Source: Gemmatimonadota bacterium
GTDB lineage: Bacteria > Gemmatimonadota > Gemmatimonadetes > Longimicrobiales > Gaopeijiaceae
Direction: 5' to 3'
Length of the DNA stretch: 33,324 nt
Assembly (NCBI GenBank): GCA_022826025.1
Contig: JAJDVR010000115.1
Location: 1 to 33,324 of the forward strand
Both the position numbers and the translations under genes were made by a program. Of the stretch, positions 30,764 to 33,324 are shown piece by piece. How positions within the stretch are numbered: the first letter of the stretch is position 1; each line of letters starts with the position of its first letter. The notes beneath the pieces are model-generated. The model saw nothing but the letters and a program-made list of their open reading frames with translations. It was not told the DNA's origin and searched no databases.

Positions 30764-31591
30764 ATGAGGAATAGAATCGCAGCATTGTTCAGCGCCGTTC
30801 TGGCCGTAGCCGCAGCCGCCGCGTGCGACGACGATCTCGCCTTCGCGCCGGAGACGCCCGACACCTTCGTCGTGCAGGCCTTTCTCTTCGCCGGGGAGCC
30901 GGTCACCGAGGTCACCGTGACGGGGGTGTTGCCCATCGACGTCGATTCCACCGCCGTGGCCGCCCCGATCGCGGACGCGCGCATCACGATCATCCGAGAC
31001 GGCGCACGGTTCGATCTGGTGCCCACGGAGGGTGGTCCGGGCCGGTATCACTATCCCGGCGACGACCTGCCGGTCGAGGTGGGGGATGTCTTCGCCCTGG
31101 AGGCTTCCTACGGCGACCGCACCGCGACCGCGGAGACGGTGGTTCCGGTTCCGCCGCAGGGACTGTCGCTGTCCGCGACCGTCCTGGCTCCCCCGCAGTT
31201 CGGCGTCCGGGGCGGCGGCTTTCAGCCGGGCGCAGGGGAGGGCCTGATGGCGCGCTGGGAGAACTCCGCCAGCGCACTTCACTACGTGGTGGTCGACAAC
31301 ATCGAGGCGGAACCGGCGCCCTTCGCCGAGAGCCCGTTCGGAGGAGGATTCGCCCGGCGTCTCGTCCAGCGCCCGACCGCGAGCGACAGCGCGCTCGTAA
31401 GCGCTCGTTCGCTCTCGTACTTCGGTCGCCATCGGGTGAAGCTCTACCGGGTCAACGAGGAGTACGCCGACCTCTACGAAGGTCTCAACCAGGATTCCCG
31501 GGATCTCAACGAACCCCCGTCGAACGTGCGGGGGGCGCTGGGCGTGTTCTCGGCGTTCAGCGCCGACAGCGCGTTCTTCGAGGTGCGGTGA
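30764..31591 (+). CDS. DUF4249-type lipoprotein, partner of the TonB receptor
   Basis: This is a 275-residue protein. The start is ATG 30764, preceded by GAGGAG about 8 bases upstream. The signal peptide ends at A-A-A-A-C-D-D-D (Cys21), and the acidic residues after Cys are usual for outer-membrane lipoproteins of this kind. The mature region matches the DUF4249 pattern: F-V-V-Q-A-F-L-F-A-G-E-P-V-T-E-V-T-V-T (about 34-52), then I-A-D-A-R-I-T-I, Y-H-Y-P-G-D-D-L-P-V-E-V-G-D-V-F-A-L-E-A-S-Y-G-D-R (Ig-like strands), and a C-terminal half with L-Y-R-V-N-E-E-Y-A-D and R-G-A-L-G-V-F. Proteins of this type sit on the extracellular or periplasmic face of TonB receptors, possibly for substrate capture. 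Function is known only by association. Confidence 0.8.
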   Translation: MRNRIAALFSAVLAVAAAAACDDDLAFAPETPDTFVVQAFLFAGEPVTEVTVTGVLPIDVDSTAVAAPIADARITIIRDGARFDLVPTEGGPGRYHYPGDDLPVEVGDVFALEASYGDRTATAETVVPVPPQGLSLSATVLAPPQFGVRGGGFQPGAGEGLMARWENSASALHYVVVDNIEAEPAPFAESPFGGGFARRLVQRPTASDSALVSARSLSYFGRHRVKLYRVNEEYADLYEGLNQDSRDLNEPPSNVRGALGVFSAFSADSAFFEVR

Positions 31592-31706
31592 CGGCGTCCT
31601 GAGCAAGTCCTGGATCGGGCCGGGGGCAGTCTCGCGGGACCCGTCACCGAATGCGGGCCGCGGGGCCAACCTTGTCCGGCGCCGTTGGCCACGTCCATCA
31701 TTAGGG

Positions 31707-33299
31707 ATGAGGGGACGGTCTCAACATCGAGGGTTGCGAGAGAGCGCGCGCGCCTGCGCGCCGGTTCGCGACCGTCGGTCCGCGCGTCATCCGATTCGAT
31801 CCGGCATCCTGCTGGTGCTCCTGACATCTCCCGCGTTCACACCCGTCGGGCTTGCGGGCCAGGCGGAAGCCGCGATCGTCGGCCAGGTGCCGCGCTGGTC
31901 CGTGGAGGGCAGCCTGGGCTCGCGTCTGGTGGGGACGCTGTACGACGAGTTCGTCACCCGGAAGACCCTCGCCGACCTGCCGAGCCAGACGCGGTGGAAG
32001 GAGACCGCCAGCCTGGGCCCGGAGGCGCGAGTTGTGCTGCGGCACAATCCCGTCGGGGGCGCGGGTCTCTACCTGACGCTGCTCGCCGGCCACTCGGGAA
32101 CCGTCGCCCGCTATTCCGGTGCGCTCTCACCGCCCGAGGACATTTCGCGCAGCACGAACTACTACGGCGTCGGCTTCGGTCTCGGCATGAAGCTGTCGGA
32201 GTGGGACCGCGGGCGGGGCCTGCTGGCGTACAACCTGGGAACCGTCGCGCTCACTCAGACCATCGATCTGTCGCCGGGACATCGCGATGCGTTCGCGCAG
32301 ATGGATGTGCAACATCCCGGGGAGATCCAGTGGACCTCGCGCACGTCCACGTCGTGGGGACTGGATCTGGGAGCATCGCTGCGCGTCCCCATCGGGGAGA
32401 ATTCAGCGCTCCGTTTCTCGTTCCGGGACCTGGTGATCCCGGTCAACACGGCCCAGCTCGCGGCCCAGGAGCGGGACGACGTCAGATCGGTCTCCAGCGA
32501 ACGGGTCGCCTTCAGCCTGGCGCCCTTCACCGCGCACCAGATGAGTCTGAGCGCCGGCTTCGAGTACGTCTTTTCCTGGGCCCCCCCGCGGCGGGATGTC
32601 GTGCGCGTGCTGCCGGAACGGGTCGATGTCGCGGTAGCCGATCCGGCGGTCGAGGCCGCGCTGGAAACCGCTGCGGCGGGGGATACGGCGCGGGCGGTCG
32701 CCTCCCTCGAACAGCGTGTCGCGCTGGTGCCGCAGGACGGTCTCGCATGGCGCGAACTGGCGCTGCTGCAGGCTCCGCGCGCCGAGTTCGATCCCACGGT
32801 GCGCGACCGGACGCTGGCCCATCTCGAACGTGCCCTCAACATGAACCCCGGGGACACGGAGCTGTTGCGGGCGTACGGCCGCATCCGCGGCATGGTGCAG
32901 CGGGAGGGACGGGTTCCGGAAGCCGTCGAGGTGCGCAGGCTCGAACTCTCCCGACTCGCCGTCCAGAGCGGAAACGACGGAAGCCTGCGGCTGTCCGGGG
33001 CCGCGCGCGGGCTCGGGGCCGACCCTCAGGGGACCTACCGCTACGCGATCACGGTAGAGGTGTTCGATGCCGGCGGCCGCATGCTGCGCGTCCGGCCCGG
33101 GCTGGACGAGGCCCGGGTGGATCCGGAAGGACGTCTGGTTCTTGAGGGAGATGGGGATCGGCTCCCCGTCCCGCTCGCCCTGGACCTCTTCCTCGTTCAG
33201 CCCGAACCCGGTATCCATTCGGTACGCCTGAGACTGACCAATCTGGAGTCGGAGGCCACGGTTGAGACCAGCGAGGGCTTCGAGGTGCCGGGGAGCTGA
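31707..33299 (+). CDS. Putative outer-membrane protein with TPR-like C-terminal segment, unknown function
   Basis: This is a 530-residue protein with no family I can name. ATG 31707 gives a long, very basic N-region (about 32 residues with many Arg) before a hydrophobic core (33-50), so the signal peptide is unusual. No better in-frame Met exists for over 100 codons. Residues about 60-300 alternate polar and hydrophobic residues with many aromatic or Gly positions (W-S-V-E-G-S-L-G-S-R-L-V-G and Y-Y-G-V-G-F-G-L-G-M-K-L), as in a beta-barrel. About 311-397 resembles TPR helices (A-A-A-G-D-T-A-R-A-V-A-S-L-E-Q-R-V-A-L-V-P-Q, H-L-E-R-A-L-N-M-N-P-G-D-T-E). The last 130 residues look like a beta-sandwich (Y-R-Y-A-I-T-V-E-V-F-D-A-G-G-R). 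It follows the DUF4249 gene after 115 bases and is probably expressed with it or separately. Confidence 0.65.
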   Translation: MRGRSQHRGLRESARACAPVRDRRSARHPIRSGILLVLLTSPAFTPVGLAGQAEAAIVGQVPRWSVEGSLGSRLVGTLYDEFVTRKTLADLPSQTRWKETASLGPEARVVLRHNPVGGAGLYLTLLAGHSGTVARYSGALSPPEDISRSTNYYGVGFGLGMKLSEWDRGRGLLAYNLGTVALTQTIDLSPGHRDAFAQMDVQHPGEIQWTSRTSTSWGLDLGASLRVPIGENSALRFSFRDLVIPVNTAQLAAQERDDVRSVSSERVAFSLAPFTAHQMSLSAGFEYVFSWAPPRRDVVRVLPERVDVAVADPAVEAALETAAAGDTARAVASLEQRVALVPQDGLAWRELALLQAPRAEFDPTVRDRTLAHLERALNMNPGDTELLRAYGRIRGMVQREGRVPEAVEVRRLELSRLAVQSGNDGSLRLSGAARGLGADPQGTYRYAITVEVFDAGGRMLRVRPGLDEARVDPEGRLVLEGDGDRLPVPLALDLFLVQPEPGIHSVRLRLTNLESEATVETSEGFEVPGS

Positions 33300-33324
33300 C
33301 CGCGGATTCCCGGTCCCGTGAGAT

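Overview
The window looks like a chromosomal segment from a GC-rich, Gram-negative, didermic bacterium. The closest match I can infer is Gemmatimonadota, or a lineage with similar habits. This rests on gene content, not on a marker gene: two DUF5916/CBM9-like outer-membrane proteins, a TonB-dependent receptor with a carboxypeptidase-regulatory-like N-domain followed by a DUF4249-type lipoprotein, tandem S9 peptidases with PD40-type propellers, a prolidase-like secreted amidohydrolase and a HEAT-repeat/cyclophilin lipoprotein. No rRNA, tRNA, CRISPR array, insertion sequence or phage gene was found.

Layout. 1-1.27 kb: the end of a Sel1-repeat protein and a membrane-anchored SUMF1/FGE-like protein. 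1.29-1.51 kb: an uncalled remnant of a RES-domain toxin. 1.5-5.9 kb (minus): a membrane protein with three related winged-helix-like modules, overlapping by 4 bases a DUF5916 outer-membrane protein. 6.1-9.9 kb (plus): HEAT-cyclophilin lipoprotein, then an ornithine cyclodeaminase-family enzyme directly abutting a PNPOx-like flavoprotein. 10.0-12.6 kb (minus): alpha/beta hydrolase, methyltransferase and adenine phosphoribosyltransferase (apt). 12.75-18.9 kb (plus): a second DUF5916 protein followed by hydantoinase/oxoprolinase A and B subunits. 18.9-24.4 kb (minus): flavin-dependent tryptophan-halogenase-like protein, then two S9 peptidases. 24.5-25.8 kb (plus): secreted amidohydrolase, divergent from the halogenase. 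25.9-26.5 kb (minus): a conserved lipoprotein of unknown function. 26.8-28.1 kb: the tRNA methylthiotransferase MtaB. 28.3-33.3 kb (plus): TonB receptor, DUF4249 lipoprotein and a barrel/TPR-like protein.

The part from about 12.6 to 26.7 kb differs from its flanks. Hand-counted 60-base samples there are about 55-65% GC, against 73-78% in the samples on either side. It is packed with secreted peptide-handling functions: an outer-membrane barrel, ATP-dependent ring-opening HyuA/HyuB, a halogenase with its catalytic Lys and Glu, two exported S9 serine peptidases and an exported prolidase-like metallohydrolase. I propose, as inference only, that this is a transferred module that handles unusual (cyclic, pyroglutamyl- or hydantoin-like, perhaps Trp-containing) peptides, with halogenation as its unexplained step. 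The flanking housekeeping genes (apt, mtaB) look like resident chromosome.
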